Below, one piece after another: positions 47,605 to 56,553 of a DNA stretch of 64,000 nt; position 1 is the first letter of the stretch; each line of letters starts with the position of its first letter. A program made the position numbers and the translations under genes. The notes below the pieces were generated by a model that was not told where the DNA came from, did not search any database, and worked only from the letters and a program-made list of their open reading frames with translations. Source of the DNA: Neorhizobium galegae (GTDB taxonomy: Bacteria > Pseudomonadota > Alphaproteobacteria > Rhizobiales > Rhizobiaceae); NCBI RefSeq assembly GCF_017877055.1, contig NZ_JAGIPG010000001.1, positions 1,612,001 to 1,676,000 of the forward strand. The letters are read 5' to 3'.

Positions 47605-48357
47605 ACGCGCGAGCGGCACGACGCGGCGCGGCAAGGGATCGAAAAAGCCGAACAGCAGGAAGCCGAACAGGAAGCCGCCGATATGCGCGTCCCAGGCGAT
47701 CGGCCCCATGTCCGCGCCGAACAGCGTCACCCCGAAGGCGATCAGCAGGTTGCCGGCGAACCACATAGCGGTGAAGATCACCACGGTGCGGTTGCGGAAG
47801 GAGCCGAGGATCGACTGGCGCGGATAGAGATGCCCATGGGTTCTGTCATAACCGCGACGTTCCGGGAAGGCGAAACGGCAGGCGGCCCCCATCAGCGCCG
47901 AGACGACCCCCGACGCACCGATCAGCAGGGTCTCGTTGCCCCAGTTAAGCGCGGCATGGAAGAAGGCGGCGGCCACCGCCGAAAGGATCCAGAAGATCAC
48001 GTAGCGCAGGGTGCCGATCCGCCGCACGACCGGCGCCCCGAAGGCCATCAGCCAAAGCGCATTGAAGAGGATGTGTTCGATGCCACCGTGCAGAAGCGAG
48101 TAGGTGACCGGCGTCCACGCCCATGCAAAACCCTGCTCGCCGAGCGGATAGACGTAGCGCAACGGCGTGAACGCCAGATTCACGATCACATAGGTCCGCA
48201 TGTCCTCGTCCAGCACGTAGTCCTGCACGATGTAGATGACCGCAAGCAGGGCCAGCGTCACGACAAGGCTGCGCGGAAGATTGAAAATCGGTTGCGAACG
48301 CTCGGCGCCCTCATCCGCCTCGGGCTGTTCGTTTGCCATATCCGGCCCGTCGTTCAT
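47599..48357 (-). CDS. Rhomboid family intramembrane serine protease
   Basis: A 252-residue protein with a short charged cytoplasmic N-terminus and six to seven membrane helices. The rhomboid signatures are H-G-x-x-H-x-x-x-N in SLLHGGIEHILFNALWL, the nucleophile Ser in IGASGVVSALMG and the catalytic His in IAWDAHIGGFLFG. The family cleaves membrane-spanning substrates. There is no known substrate here. The CBS gene lies downstream on the same strand, 131 bases away. Confidence 0.92.
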   Translation of the reverse strand: MNDGPDMANEQPEADEGAERSQPIFNLPRSLVVTLALLAVIYIVQDYVLDEDMRTYVIVNLAFTPLRYVYPLGEQGFAWAWTPVTYSLLHGGIEHILFNALWLMAFGAPVVRRIGTLRYVIFWILSAVAAAFFHAALNWGNETLLIGASGVVSALMGAACRFAFPERRGYDRTHGHLYPRQSILGSFRNRTVVIFTAMWFAGNLLIAFGVTLFGADMGPIAWDAHIGGFLFGFLLFGFFDPLPRRVVPLARP

Positions 48358-48577
48358 GCCAGTCCCTTCTGTCTTCTCATTCCCCTGCCGAATGGTCGAC
48401 AGCCATATAGGAGCGGCCGTTCAAAGGAAAGCGCACCAGGATCACAGTAACGCCAGCAGATTGACAGGTCATGGAACATTAACCATGAGCCCTTCGCCGT
48501 GGCATGGATTTCGCTGCTGGAGAAGGACCAGCCGCGCATGAAGCGCGATCTGTCTCGAAATGTAACAGGTAAGATGA

Positions 48578-49159
48578 ATGCGCAACCAGGCCAGCCGAGC
48601 GATCTTCGACTACTGGATCAATCTCAAGCAGGACGGGGCAGTTCCCCTCAAGACCGAGATCGATCCAGTCGCCTTGCGTCATCTTCTCCCGCATCTTTTC
48701 ATGGCCGCCATGGACCCTGCCGGCACGCTGGCATTCCGCCTGGCGGGTACCCGCATCTGCGACCTGTTCGACCGTGAATTCCGAGGTCAGGCTTTCGCGA
48801 ATGTCTGGCCGCAGACAGATCACCTGCAGCCGGTGGAAATCGCCCATAGCGTCATTCATTCGCAACAGCCGGCGCTTCTGGACGTTCTGGCCTCGAATGG
48901 CCACATCCGTCATGCCTACGAGATGCTGCTTCTGCCGATCCGGTCGGCGGAGGCGGCGGCGAGCGACCGCATCTTCGGTGCCCTCCTGCCCCGGCTCTCT
49001 CCCTATCCCGTAACAGCAACGCCGGCCGCCTTCCTGACGCTCGAGAACTGGACGTTCCTCACCGGCAGCGGTTCGCATTTCGGCGTACCGGTCACAGGCG
49101 ATCGCGGGATTTTCCACAACACGCCAGGTCGCCTTCCGACCGATCACCCTCCCTCATGA
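48578..49159 (+). CDS. PAS-domain (PAS_5-like) protein
   Basis: A 193-residue protein resembling the alphaproteobacterial PAS_5 family: FDYWINLKQDGAVPLKTEIDPVALRHLLPHLFMAAMDPAGTLAFRLAGTRICDLFDREFRGQAF is the typical start of these single-domain sensors. The C-terminal part has no clear output domain. AGGT at 48567-48570 supports the ATG at 48578. It is next to a PilZ gene on the same strand (112 bases), but a link is not shown. Confidence 0.8.
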   Translation: MRNQASRAIFDYWINLKQDGAVPLKTEIDPVALRHLLPHLFMAAMDPAGTLAFRLAGTRICDLFDREFRGQAFANVWPQTDHLQPVEIAHSVIHSQQPALLDVLASNGHIRHAYEMLLLPIRSAEAAASDRIFGALLPRLSPYPVTATPAAFLTLENWTFLTGSGSHFGVPVTGDRGIFHNTPGRLPTDHPPS

Positions 49160-49271
49160 GAGCGAATGCCGGTCGCAGCAGGCAGCAGCGACGCTGCCTT
49201 CCAAAACCTTCTGTTAACCGCGGCGCGCTAATACTCTTAACGATAGACTTAGAAGAGAAAAGCTCTCTCAA

Positions 49272-49883
49272 ATGTATTCATTTCAGCCGGCTCATACTTC
49301 ATCGACCCCCAACGTTCCTGCGCAGCGTTCCTTTCAGCGCGTGTCCGTCAATATTCAAGGACGGCTGATGCTGGCGACGCATGAGGAATTTCCCTGCAAC
49401 GTCGTGGACATGTCGCCGGGCGACGTCAGCTTCGCCTGCGTCGGTCGTCCCCTCGTCGGCGAACGGGTGATCGCCTATCTCGATCATATCGGCCGGCTGG
49501 AAGGCATGGTCGTCAGCCTGTCGGGCACCGGCTTCGTGATGTCGATCAATGCGACGGACCGCAAGCGCGAGAAATTGGCCGCCCAGCTGACCTGGATCGC
49601 CAACAAGCATGAACTCGGCCTGCCGGAAGATCGCCGCCATGATCGCTTGGCGCCGCGCAATACCCGCACGGAGATCACGCTCGACGACGGCCGGCGTTAT
49701 GCCTGCCGCATCGTGGACCTTTCGCTGTCGGGCGCCGCGATCGATATCGATATTCGCCCGGCGCTCGGCACCCCGCTCCGGCTCGGCAACATGCGCGGCC
49801 GCGTCGTGCGCCACTTCATGGAAGGCGTGGCGATCGAGTTCAATTCGGTCCAATCGCGCGAAACGCTCACCGAATTCCTCTAA
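49272..49883 (+). CDS. Double PilZ-domain protein, candidate c-di-GMP effector
   Basis: A 203-residue protein with two PilZ-like domains. The second (about 118-200) has the full c-di-GMP signature: RRHDR at 121-125 (R-x3-R) and D-L-S-L-S-G at 149-154 (D/N-x-S-x-x-G). The first (about 15-100) keeps R19-S-F-Q-R23 but has D-M-S-P-G-D at 46-51, where the final Gly is lost, so it may not bind. There is no other domain, so it probably acts by protein contact. It ends at a strong terminator. Confidence 0.88.
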   Translation: MYSFQPAHTSSTPNVPAQRSFQRVSVNIQGRLMLATHEEFPCNVVDMSPGDVSFACVGRPLVGERVIAYLDHIGRLEGMVVSLSGTGFVMSINATDRKREKLAAQLTWIANKHELGLPEDRRHDRLAPRNTRTEITLDDGRRYACRIVDLSLSGAAIDIDIRPALGTPLRLGNMRGRVVRHFMEGVAIEFNSVQSRETLTEFL

Positions 49884-49906
49884 AAGCGTTCTTGCCACCA
49901 CGATCC

Positions 49907-49934
49907 AAAAGCGTCCCGCCCGGGGCGCTTTTTT
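49907..49934 (+). terminator. Intrinsic terminator after the PilZ gene
   Basis: AAAAGCG (49907-49913) pairs with CGCTTTT (49926-49932). A T-G pair and CCC/GGG extend the stem to 11 pairs with loop GCCC, and the transcript ends in six U. It lies 24 bases after the stop. Confidence 0.9.
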
Positions 49935-49949
49935 GTTGTCCATCTCCGC

Positions 49950-50049
49950 CAGCCAGCCTGTTTCATTGCTGGACAGACCGGGGAACGGTGGCGGTCTGTG
50001 CCGAAACGAACTTTTTTTTCAAGAAAATGTCCCCTTTCGGCACTTTTTT
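49950..50049 (+). ncRNA. Candidate small RNA: three consecutive hairpins ending in a U-tract
   Basis: Three perfect inverted repeats follow each other: CCAGC/GCTGG (49953-49957, 49968-49972), ACAGACC/GGTCTGT (49973-49979, 49993-49999) and GTGCCGAAA/TTTCGGCAC (49998-50006, 50035-50043), the last followed by six T (50044-50049). A terminator-like 3' hairpin with no gene ahead of it, in a 542-base non-coding gap, is what a trans-acting small RNA looks like. The first promoter element is not identified. It could instead be processed from read-through of the PilZ transcript. Confidence 0.35.
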
Positions 50050-50425
50050 CGAGCCCGAGAATCGGCCCCGATGAGCCCGATTTGACTGTGGCGCGCCTCC
50101 GTCTGCACCTTCCTCTTCTGCTCGAACACGGCCAACCGTCGTCATTTCCAGACTTCCGACGCTCCGTCGGCTATGCCTGCCCACCGCTGAAAATCCTTGA
50201 ATTACAGTTGGATAGCGGGACGGCGGCAATGCCGGCCAATGCCGGTAGAGCCCATTTTATGAAAACCAACGGCAAATTCGTCTCTAATTTTATGAAAGTT
50301 CGAGATGTATTTGATCTGTGTTTTAGACGAATTGAATTCAAATAAGATATTGATTTTACTGCGATATTTTCCGGTCAATCAAGCGCTGTCTGGCAGTGTT
50401 CTTCCCACAACGGGGAGACATAAAA
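50050..50425. other. Gap before the LapG-like gene, AT-rich in its second half
   Basis: No gene is supported. From about 50260 the sequence becomes AT-rich (repeated TTTATGAAA-type runs), the likely promoter region of the protease gene. I cannot assign specific -35/-10 boxes. Confidence 0.4.
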
Positions 50426-51037
50426 ATGAAGTACAGCAAGGGACTGGGCCTCGCCGCCATCACCGCCGTCATCGCAATCTTTACCGCCGGAAGTGCGTTC
50501 GGCATGCAGGCCGGCTCCGTGCGTGTTCTCGGCCAGGCCAATCCGCCGCTCGGCCATTATGAGTTTTGCAAGACCTATGTCAGCGAATGCGCCGCGACCT
50601 ACAAGGACGCCGGCCCGCTGGCCTTGACCGAAGACAAGTGGCGCACGCTTCTGGATGTCAACTACACGGTCAATTCCTCCATCACGCCGATGACCGATCA
50701 GGAAATCTACGGCGTCGAAGAACGCTGGGCCTATCCCCGCACCGTCGGCGACTGCGAAGACTTCGTGCTTCTGAAGCGGAAGATGCTGATGGCGAAGGGC
50801 TTTTCGCCGTCCGACCTGCTGATTACCGTCGTCCTGCAGCCGAATGGCGAGGGTCACGCCGTCCTGACGGTCCGCACCGATCGCGGCGACTTCGTGCTCG
50901 ACAACATGCGCAACAAGGTGATGGTCTGGTCGGATACCGAATACACCTTTCTGAAGCGCCAGGCGAACGATGACCCTGCCCGCTGGGTAAAGCTGCAGGA
51001 CGGTCGCGCCACCGCCGTGGGCTCCGTCGGCCAATAA
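50426..51037 (+). CDS. Transglutaminase-like cysteine peptidase (BTLCP/LapG-related), exported
   Basis: A 203-residue protein with a signal peptide (about 1-26, ending SAFG) and a papain-like bacterial transglutaminase-type fold. The Cys-His-Asp triad is visible: Cys110 in RTVGDCEDFVLLKR, His144 in GEGHAVLTVRT and Asp159 in FVLDNM. LapG, the best-studied relative, is a periplasmic protease that releases a surface adhesin when c-di-GMP is low. Many rhizobia have several BTLCP paralogues of unknown target. GGGGAGACAT precedes the ATG. No lapD or adhesin gene is adjacent. Confidence 0.88.
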   Translation: MKYSKGLGLAAITAVIAIFTAGSAFGMQAGSVRVLGQANPPLGHYEFCKTYVSECAATYKDAGPLALTEDKWRTLLDVNYTVNSSITPMTDQEIYGVEERWAYPRTVGDCEDFVLLKRKMLMAKGFSPSDLLITVVLQPNGEGHAVLTVRTDRGDFVLDNMRNKVMVWSDTEYTFLKRQANDDPARWVKLQDGRATAVGSVGQ

Positions 51038-51060
51038 TCCCGCCTGCACGATGGCTGGGA

Positions 51061-51085
51061 GACCGCGGCGACCCGAGCCGCGGTC
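51061..51085 (+). terminator. Hairpin after the LapG-like gene
   Basis: Arms GACCGCGG (51061-51068) and CCGCGGTC (51078-51085) with a 9-base loop, 23 bases after the stop. There is no U-tract; it may be a Rho-dependent end or a 3' stabiliser. Confidence 0.35.
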
Positions 51086-51262
51086 AATCTGAGGGACCGC
51101 GCATCTGCAGGCGATTGCCGAACTGTCCCGGTCCCGACTTGCTTTACGAAACGTTAATCATAACGATCCAGACTGCCGCCAAATCGCTTGGCCTCTTCCC
51201 GTATTCCTGTCCCATTCCGGCGCTGGCGAATCCCTCTCGAATGAGAACATGGAGCGCACGTC

Positions 51263-51997
51263 ATGGCAGGTCCGGCCCGGAACCTCTCGGCTGCAGAAGA
51301 TGCGCCGCTCCTGTCCAATCGCTTCGTCTATCGCCTGACTGTCGTCATCGCCGTCCTTGCCCTGTTGACGGCGGGGATCAGCATCAGTGGTCACTGGTTC
51401 GGCCAGCGTATCGCGCTTGCCGGCCATACCGACAGTACCGAAAAATTCCTGATCCGGATCGGCCAGGACAAGATCGAACTGCCGGCCAACACGATCCGCT
51501 TCCGCGACCAGCGCCGGGCGGGTATCGCCGAGCGCGTCGACCTCTATCTCACATGGCCGGAGCTCGAAGGTTACAGTGCCGGCCTGCGGTCGCGCTTCGA
51601 TGATGTCGGCCAGTCTTCCTCGTTGATTTTCCTGCAATTGTCGCAGAGCACGATGTCGCGCGACATGTCCGGGCGGCTGGAGCCGATATACTCCAAACTG
51701 TTCGACGGCGAGCCGCAACCGGCGGCCTTCGGACTGACGCTTCACCGGCTGCGCGCCGACTCGGGTTACGGCAGCGAAGTCGTGCTGACGGGGCGGGTCG
51801 CCGGCGCACCGGATTACGTCGTGCGCTGCGTGCTGCCGGCTGCCGGAGACAAGGCGACCAGCGGCGACTGCCAGCGGGATATCCACATCGGGCAGGACCT
51901 GACGATACTCTATCGCTTCTCCAGCGTGCTTTTGAAGGATTGGCAACATATTGATGCCGCAGTTCGCCTCTTTGTCGAAAACCGGCTGGCGAAATAA
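51263..51997 (+). CDS. Hypothetical protein with one membrane helix
   Basis: A 244-residue protein. One helix (about residues 26-50, VYRLTVVIAVLALLTAGISISG) is followed by an extracytoplasmic domain with a beta-rich pattern and two Cys near the end (VRCVLPAAG and GDCQRDI) that could form a disulfide. I recognise no family, though the single-anchor plus C-terminal domain is conserved-looking. The ATG has GGAGCG upstream. It lies between the LapG-like and carboxypeptidase genes and may concern the envelope, which is inference. Confidence 0.7.
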   Translation: MAGPARNLSAAEDAPLLSNRFVYRLTVVIAVLALLTAGISISGHWFGQRIALAGHTDSTEKFLIRIGQDKIELPANTIRFRDQRRAGIAERVDLYLTWPELEGYSAGLRSRFDDVGQSSSLIFLQLSQSTMSRDMSGRLEPIYSKLFDGEPQPAAFGLTLHRLRADSGYGSEVVLTGRVAGAPDYVVRCVLPAAGDKATSGDCQRDIHIGQDLTILYRFSSVLLKDWQHIDAAVRLFVENRLAK

Positions 51998-52142
51998 GCG
52001 GCCGCGGACGGGTCGGGGTCCAAGCCTGAGTTGATGTCTAAAATGCAGCATATCTAAGCAAGCTGCTGTTCATCATAAACCTCTTGGTAACGCTAATCCC
52101 CTAGATTGACGGGTAACGGTCGTGGCGGGGGCGCGTCCGGAT

Positions 52143-53723
52143 ATGACTAATGTGATGCAAGCGATGAGTGCGGCAGTGTCGAAAAAAATGTTCTCTGCAT
52201 CCCTTCCGAAAGGTGATGCGACGGTTCCGGGACGGTTTCTCGGTTTTCTCCTCACATTGGCTGTGGCGATTTCGATGTTTTCGACGCCTGCAGCTGCCGA
52301 TCCGAAATTTGCTGGTATCGTCGTCGATGCAAAGACCGGTAGGGTTCTCTATTCCGAGGATCCGGATGGTCTGCGTTATCCCGCGTCGCTCACCAAGATG
52401 ATGACGCTCTACCTGACCTTCGAGGCGCTCGAATCCGGCCGTATCAGCCTCGATACGCAGGTCCCGGTCTCCGCTCACGCCGCGTCCGAGCCGCCTTCCA
52501 AGCTCGGCGTCCGCGCCGGTGGCTCTGTCTCGGTCGACCAGGCCATCCGCGCACTCGTCACCCGCTCCGCCAACGACATTGCCACCGCTCTTGGTGAATT
52601 CATCGGTGGCTCCGAAGAGCGCTTTGCATCGTTGATGACCGGCAAGGCGCGTGCGCTCGGCATGACCCGCACCACCTATCGCAATGCCAACGGCCTGCCG
52701 AACACAGCGCAGATGACGACGGCACGCGACCAGGCCCGTCTCGGCATGGCGCTGCGCCAGCACTTTCCGCAGTATTACGGTTATTTCGCGATCCGCAGCT
52801 TCAATTTCGGCAAGCAGACGATCGGTAATCACAATCGCCTGGTTGGCAACGTCAAGGGCGTCGACGGCATCAAGACGGGCTACACACGCGCCGCCGGCAG
52901 CAATCTTGCCACCTCGGCCCAGCTCGACGGCCGCTCGATCGTCGCCGTCGTGCTCGGTGGCCGCTCCAGTGCGGCCCGTGATGCGACGATGCGCAAGCTG
53001 GTCGCCGACTACCTGCCGGAAGCGTCCCGCGGCGGCAACAGCAACCTGATCGCCCAGGCCGCTCCCGCTGCCCCGGTCGCACCCGCTCCTTCAGCGCCGG
53101 TCCGGGTCGCTCCGTCGGTTGCCGCGACGCAATCCGACGTGCGCCAGATGGCCGCCCTCGACCTGCCGCCGAGCGGCCCGCTGCCGGGCGCCCGTTATGG
53201 CGAACAGCAGGTCGCAGCCTTGGCTCCTGCTGCCGCATCGGCCTATGCCGCTGAGCCGGAGCAGAAGAAGGTCATCACCCAGGCGATGAGTTCGGCCATG
53301 GCAGGTGTTTCCGCCGTGCCGACGCCGGCTCCGGAATATATGCCGGCCCGCACCGAGGAAGCCGTGGCGCACCGCGCCGGCCGTTCGACCGTCGACGACG
53401 TGACAACCGCCTCCACCAAGGTGTCTGCCGTGTCCGCGAAGGCCACCCAGTCCGCCGCGGCGGCTTCGATCGCCTCCAACGGCTGGGTCATCCAGATCGG
53501 CGCTTCGCCGAACCAGAAACAAGCTCAGGATCTCCTGCAGAATGCGCAGGATAAAGGCGGCAAGGTATTGCGTTCCGCCAAACCCTTCACTGTCGCCTTC
53601 AGCAACAATGGCGAACAGATCTACCGTGCCCGCTTCGGCGGCTTCGACGACCAGAAGACGGCCATCGATGCCTGCAACGTGCTGAAGAAGAAGGGCATCA
53701 GCTGCTGGGCGTCGCTTCAGTGA
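52143..53723 (+). CDS. D-alanyl-D-alanine carboxypeptidase with C-terminal SPOR domain
   Basis: A 526-residue exported S11 peptidase. Signal region about 28-52 (ending TPAAA), penicillin-binding domain about 55-295, a long Ala/Pro-rich linker (about 300-445) and a SPOR domain (about 446-526, beginning SNGWVIQIGASPNQKQAQ). All three catalytic motifs are intact: SLTK at 82-85, SAN at 142-144 and KTG at 244-246. SPOR domains bind denuded glycan at the division septum, so this enzyme probably trims pentapeptide stems there. It differs from the degraded paralogue at 5074. The start is uncertain (GTG at 52122 or ATG at 52143/52155). Confidence 0.92.
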   Translation: MTNVMQAMSAAVSKKMFSASLPKGDATVPGRFLGFLLTLAVAISMFSTPAAADPKFAGIVVDAKTGRVLYSEDPDGLRYPASLTKMMTLYLTFEALESGRISLDTQVPVSAHAASEPPSKLGVRAGGSVSVDQAIRALVTRSANDIATALGEFIGGSEERFASLMTGKARALGMTRTTYRNANGLPNTAQMTTARDQARLGMALRQHFPQYYGYFAIRSFNFGKQTIGNHNRLVGNVKGVDGIKTGYTRAAGSNLATSAQLDGRSIVAVVLGGRSSAARDATMRKLVADYLPEASRGGNSNLIAQAAPAAPVAPAPSAPVRVAPSVAATQSDVRQMAALDLPPSGPLPGARYGEQQVAALAPAAASAYAAEPEQKKVITQAMSSAMAGVSAVPTPAPEYMPARTEEAVAHRAGRSTVDDVTTASTKVSAVSAKATQSAAAASIASNGWVIQIGASPNQKQAQDLLQNAQDKGGKVLRSAKPFTVAFSNNGEQIYRARFGGFDDQKTAIDACNVLKKKGISCWASLQ

Positions 53724-53809
53724 GCGGCCGTTCCGGCAATCAAGGAAATGCCCGCGCCGATTCTGCGGCGCGGAGGGATCTCGAAAGTAACGCGTAGACG
53801 GGGTTTCCG

Positions 53810-54079
53810 ATGATGATGAATGAAAACAGCGCAGAACTGGCCTTCAAGCCGGCGCAAAAATCCAGAGCGAAGGGCGTCGCCCTCAATCCGCTTCACGAGG
53901 CGGCCATGCGGCTTGCCGGTCTCGGCTTGAATCGCTCCAAGGAAAAGACCCGTGACCTGGTCTCCATGCTGCTCAGCCATGGTGCGCGCGCCTGGCGTCA
54001 TTCCCAGCCGGAAGCCAATATCCACCTGCATATCGGTATCCGCGCCGGCCGCGCGCCGGTCCGCATCAAGCTTCGCTGA
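53810..54079 (+). CDS. Small basic hypothetical protein, 89 residues
   Basis: The reading frame begins with three ATG codons in a row-like cluster after GGGG. The product is basic (many Lys, Arg and His), without signal or membrane segments, and predicted helical around LHEAAMRLAGLGL. I recognise no family. It lies 86 bases after the SPOR carboxypeptidase gene, from which a hairpin at 53751-53772 separates it, and it is convergent with DUF1489. Confidence 0.6.
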   Translation: MMMNENSAELAFKPAQKSRAKGVALNPLHEAAMRLAGLGLNRSKEKTRDLVSMLLSHGARAWRHSQPEANIHLHIGIRAGRAPVRIKLR

Positions 54080-54116
54080 TCAGGATCAAGCAGGGCCGAT
54101 CAGCCGAGCCTTGCCG

Positions 54117-54554
54117 TTATAGAAGCCCAAGCTCGGCGAGTTCCCGCCGCAGATCTTCCGGAAGCGCCGCCACGTCCTCGCCCAGTTTGCCGAGGTCCCG
54201 CGGCGCTTCTTCGTTTTTCAGATACCGCCATCCCTGGAAGGGTCGCTTCGGCTGCGGCGCAGTTTCGATGACCTCCGGCCCGAGCACCAGCTGGCAGCGC
54301 TGGATGCCGTCGCCACCGGTGACCGTGCGGATGTCGAGCAGCTTCTGCCGCGCCATCACCTGCCCCTTGATCACCCAGTAGAGCGATCCGTCGTCGAGCA
54401 GTTCGTCCATGCGCTTCGGCACCATGCGGGTCGTATGGATACTGTGCGGTTCGAGGCCCGCGGCGATCGCATTGAGCGAGCGCTCGGCAACCCAATCCTG
54501 GAGATCCTGGATCGAGTCGGCGCCGACGCAGAGTTTGATAAGATGAAGAGCCAT
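54117..54554 (-). CDS. DUF1489 family protein
   Basis: A 145-residue soluble protein with the family start MALHLIKLCVGADSIQDLQDW and the blocks HTTRMVPKRMDELLDDGSLYWVIKG and RRPFQGWRYL-like KRPFQGWRYLKNEEAPRDLG. DUF1489 is restricted mainly to Alphaproteobacteria and has no assigned function. It is on the same strand as sdaA (71-base gap), which may be co-transcribed. Confidence 0.92.
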   Translation of the reverse strand: MALHLIKLCVGADSIQDLQDWVAERSLNAIAAGLEPHSIHTTRMVPKRMDELLDDGSLYWVIKGQVMARQKLLDIRTVTGGDGIQRCQLVLGPEVIETAPQPKRPFQGWRYLKNEEAPRDLGKLGEDVAALPEDLRRELAELGLL

Positions 54555-54625
54555 GGTTTGGTTGAAAACCTATCCGGGGGCGAGGTCAAGCGTTTGCTCG
54601 GCCCCCTCCACAGCGGCAAAACGAC

Positions 54626-56026
54626 TCAGCATTCCACGACGTTGACGGCGAGGCCGCCGGTCGAGGTTTCCTTGTATTTCTCGCTCATGTCATTGCCGGT
54701 CTGGCGCATCGTCTCGATACAGGCGTCGAGCGGCACGAAATGTGTCCCGTCGCCCTTGAGAGCAAGCGAGGCAGCGGTCACCGCCTTGACGGCCCCGAGC
54801 GCATTGCGCTCGATGCAGGGCACCTGCACGAGGCCGGCGATCGGGTCGCAGGTCATGCCGAGATGGTGTTCCAGCGCGATCTCGGCGGCATTCTCGATCT
54901 GCTCCGGCGAGCCGCCCATGACGGCGGCAAGCCCTGCCGCAGCCATGGCGGCGGCCGACCCCACCTCGCCCTGACAGCCGACTTCGGCGCCCGAGATCGA
55001 GGCATTGTGCTTGATGATGCCGCCGATTGCGGCAGCGGTCAGCAGGAAGTTGTGGATGTCCGCCCGGGTCGCGTCGTCGTGGAAATGCAGGTAATAACGC
55101 ACCGTCGCCGGAATGACGCCCGCAGCACCATTGGTCGGCGCCGTGACCACCCGCCCACCGCCGGCATTCTCCTCGTTGACCGCCATCGCATAGACTGAGA
55201 GCCAGTCGTTGGCGAGCAGCGGGTTCAGCCGGTTGCTGCGCCATTCCTCGTTCAACTTGTCGTGGATCGCCCGCGCCCGGCGCTTCACCTTCAATCCGCC
55301 CGGCATGATGCCGTCGACCTTGAGGCCACGGTCGATACAGCTCGACATCGCCTCCCAGATGCTGTCGAGGCCAGCATCGAGCTCGGCGGTGCCCATCTTC
55401 GTTTCTTCGTTGGCACGCTTCATCTGGGCGATCGTCAGGCCCGAACCCCGCGCCATGTCAAGCATCTGCTTGGCGGTGGCGAAGGGATAGGGAATGCGCG
55501 CGTCGCCCGCGGATTTCTTGGGCGCGCGCATCGCCTCGAGCTCGGTGTCCGTCACCACGAAACCGCCGCCGATCGAATAATAGATCCGCTTCAGGAGAAG
55601 CCGGCCATCCCGGTCGAAGGCTGAGAAACTCATGCCGTTGGCATGGCCCGGCAGAGGCTGTTTCTTGTCGAAGATCAGGTCGGTCTTCGGCTGGAATTCG
55701 TAAGCGGGATGGCCGGGCGGCGCCACACGGCCGGCGCGTTCCACCTCGGCGATGATCTCGTCCATCCGGTCCGGATCGACCTTGTTCGGCATTTCGCCGA
55801 CCAGGCCCAATATCACCGCCCTGCCCGTCCCGTGCCCGATCCCGGTAAACGCCAGCGAACCATGCAGGCTCACCTTCAGTGCCGCGACATGCGCGCCGGT
55901 CGGCCTGGGCCAGTCGCTGGACAGGATGAGCTCCAGGAACCGGTTGGCGGCCGACATCGGTCCCATCGTGTGCGAGCTCGAAGGGCCGATACCAATCTTG
56001 AAGACATCGAAAACGGACAGGAACAT
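54626..56026 (-). CDS. sdaA: L-serine ammonia-lyase (iron-sulfur type)
   Basis: A 466-residue enzyme that deaminates L-serine to pyruvate. The beta-domain starts [23 protein letters not shown], the standard SdaA N-terminus. The [4Fe-4S] Cys residues are in [21 protein letters not shown] and [24 protein letters not shown] second SdaA block, [16 protein letters not shown] [17 protein letters not shown], binds substrate. It is a fused one-chain form. It is divergent from the DUF599/DUF1624 genes across about 500 bases that contain a small gene. Confidence 0.95.
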   Translation of the reverse strand: MFLSVFDVFKIGIGPSSSHTMGPMSAANRFLELILSSDWPRPTGAHVAALKVSLHGSLAFTGIGHGTGRAVILGLVGEMPNKVDPDRMDEIIAEVERAGRVAPPGHPAYEFQPKTDLIFDKKQPLPGHANGMSFSAFDRDGRLLLKRIYYSIGGGFVVTDTELEAMRAPKKSAGDARIPYPFATAKQMLDMARGSGLTIAQMKRANEETKMGTAELDAGLDSIWEAMSSCIDRGLKVDGIMPGGLKVKRRARAIHDKLNEEWRSNRLNPLLANDWLSVYAMAVNEENAGGGRVVTAPTNGAAGVIPATVRYYLHFHDDATRADIHNFLLTAAAIGGIIKHNASISGAEVGCQGEVGSAAAMAAAGLAAVMGGSPEQIENAAEIALEHHLGMTCDPIAGLVQVPCIERNALGAVKAVTAASLALKGDGTHFVPLDACIETMRQTGNDMSEKYKETSTGGLAVNVVEC

Positions 56027-56210
56027 GAGAATCCGTGCGGTAATGAGGTGATGGTCCAGCCTATGTCAGACCGCCGCCATGCCTTGGCGGGTGGCCGACA
56101 TCCGGTGAAACGGCCGCGACATGATCTTAAAATAGAAACGGCGAGGTACGAATACCACGCCGAGGACCGAAATTCCGGAATTTCACCGCGACAATCGGAT
56201 CATGGGACGA

Positions 56211-56312
56211 TCAGATAGCGCCGAACAGATACGCGAGAGCCAAAACCCCTGCAAATCCCAGGAGTGCCTTGAAGGTCACGCCCCAGCAGGACTTCTGCAC
56301 CGTATCTTCCAT
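56211..56312 (-). CDS. Small membrane protein, 33 residues, behind an EcfG promoter
   Basis: An ATG at 56312 behind GGAG (seven bases away) opens a 33-residue frame. It starts METVQK-like (MEDTVQKSCWGVTF), then has one membrane helix around KALLGFAGVLALAYLFGAI and stops at TGA. It has the size and shape of a small inner-membrane peptide. A perfect EcfG consensus (GGAAC-N16-CGTT) lies 138 to 162 bases upstream on the same strand, and no other gene is in the way. I know no family. Both the ribosome site and the promoter support a real gene. Confidence 0.65.
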   Translation of the reverse strand: MEDTVQKSCWGVTFKALLGFAGVLALAYLFGAI

Positions 56313-56449
56313 GTGATCTCCAGGTTCCTGCCGCATCGATCAACGTCCGCTCGGGATCGTCATCCCTAATGGTCTATTAAAATCCCATCGGCTTCGCAAT
56401 CCGGAAAATGGCAAAAACATGGCGGAGGCCCTTAAGTGGTGGCTTTCGT

Positions 56450-56474
56450 AACGTTGCGCGCTGTTTGAGGTTCC
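56450..56474 (-). promoter_or_regulatory. EcfG/RpoE2-type general stress promoter (perfect match)
   Basis: On the minus strand GGAAC (56474-56470), 16 bases and CGTT (56453-56450) match the consensus exactly. Transcription would start near 56443 and give a leader of about 130 bases before the 33-residue gene. Confidence 0.6.
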
Positions 56475-56553
56475 ATCCGTGTGCAGGAGGCTTGCCGCCG
56501 AAACGGAAACAAAGCATGACGAGACGGAGACCGATTCCAGACCGGTGAAGCCT

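Noticed and set aside
49160..49271. Two TTAAC elements before the PilZ gene, considered as a CtrA site
   Set aside because: Their spacing is not seven bases, so they are half-sites at best.
51140..51165. TTTA-N7-TTAAT before the unknown membrane protein gene
   Set aside because: It has a mismatch in the first CtrA half-site and lacks the final C, too weak to call.
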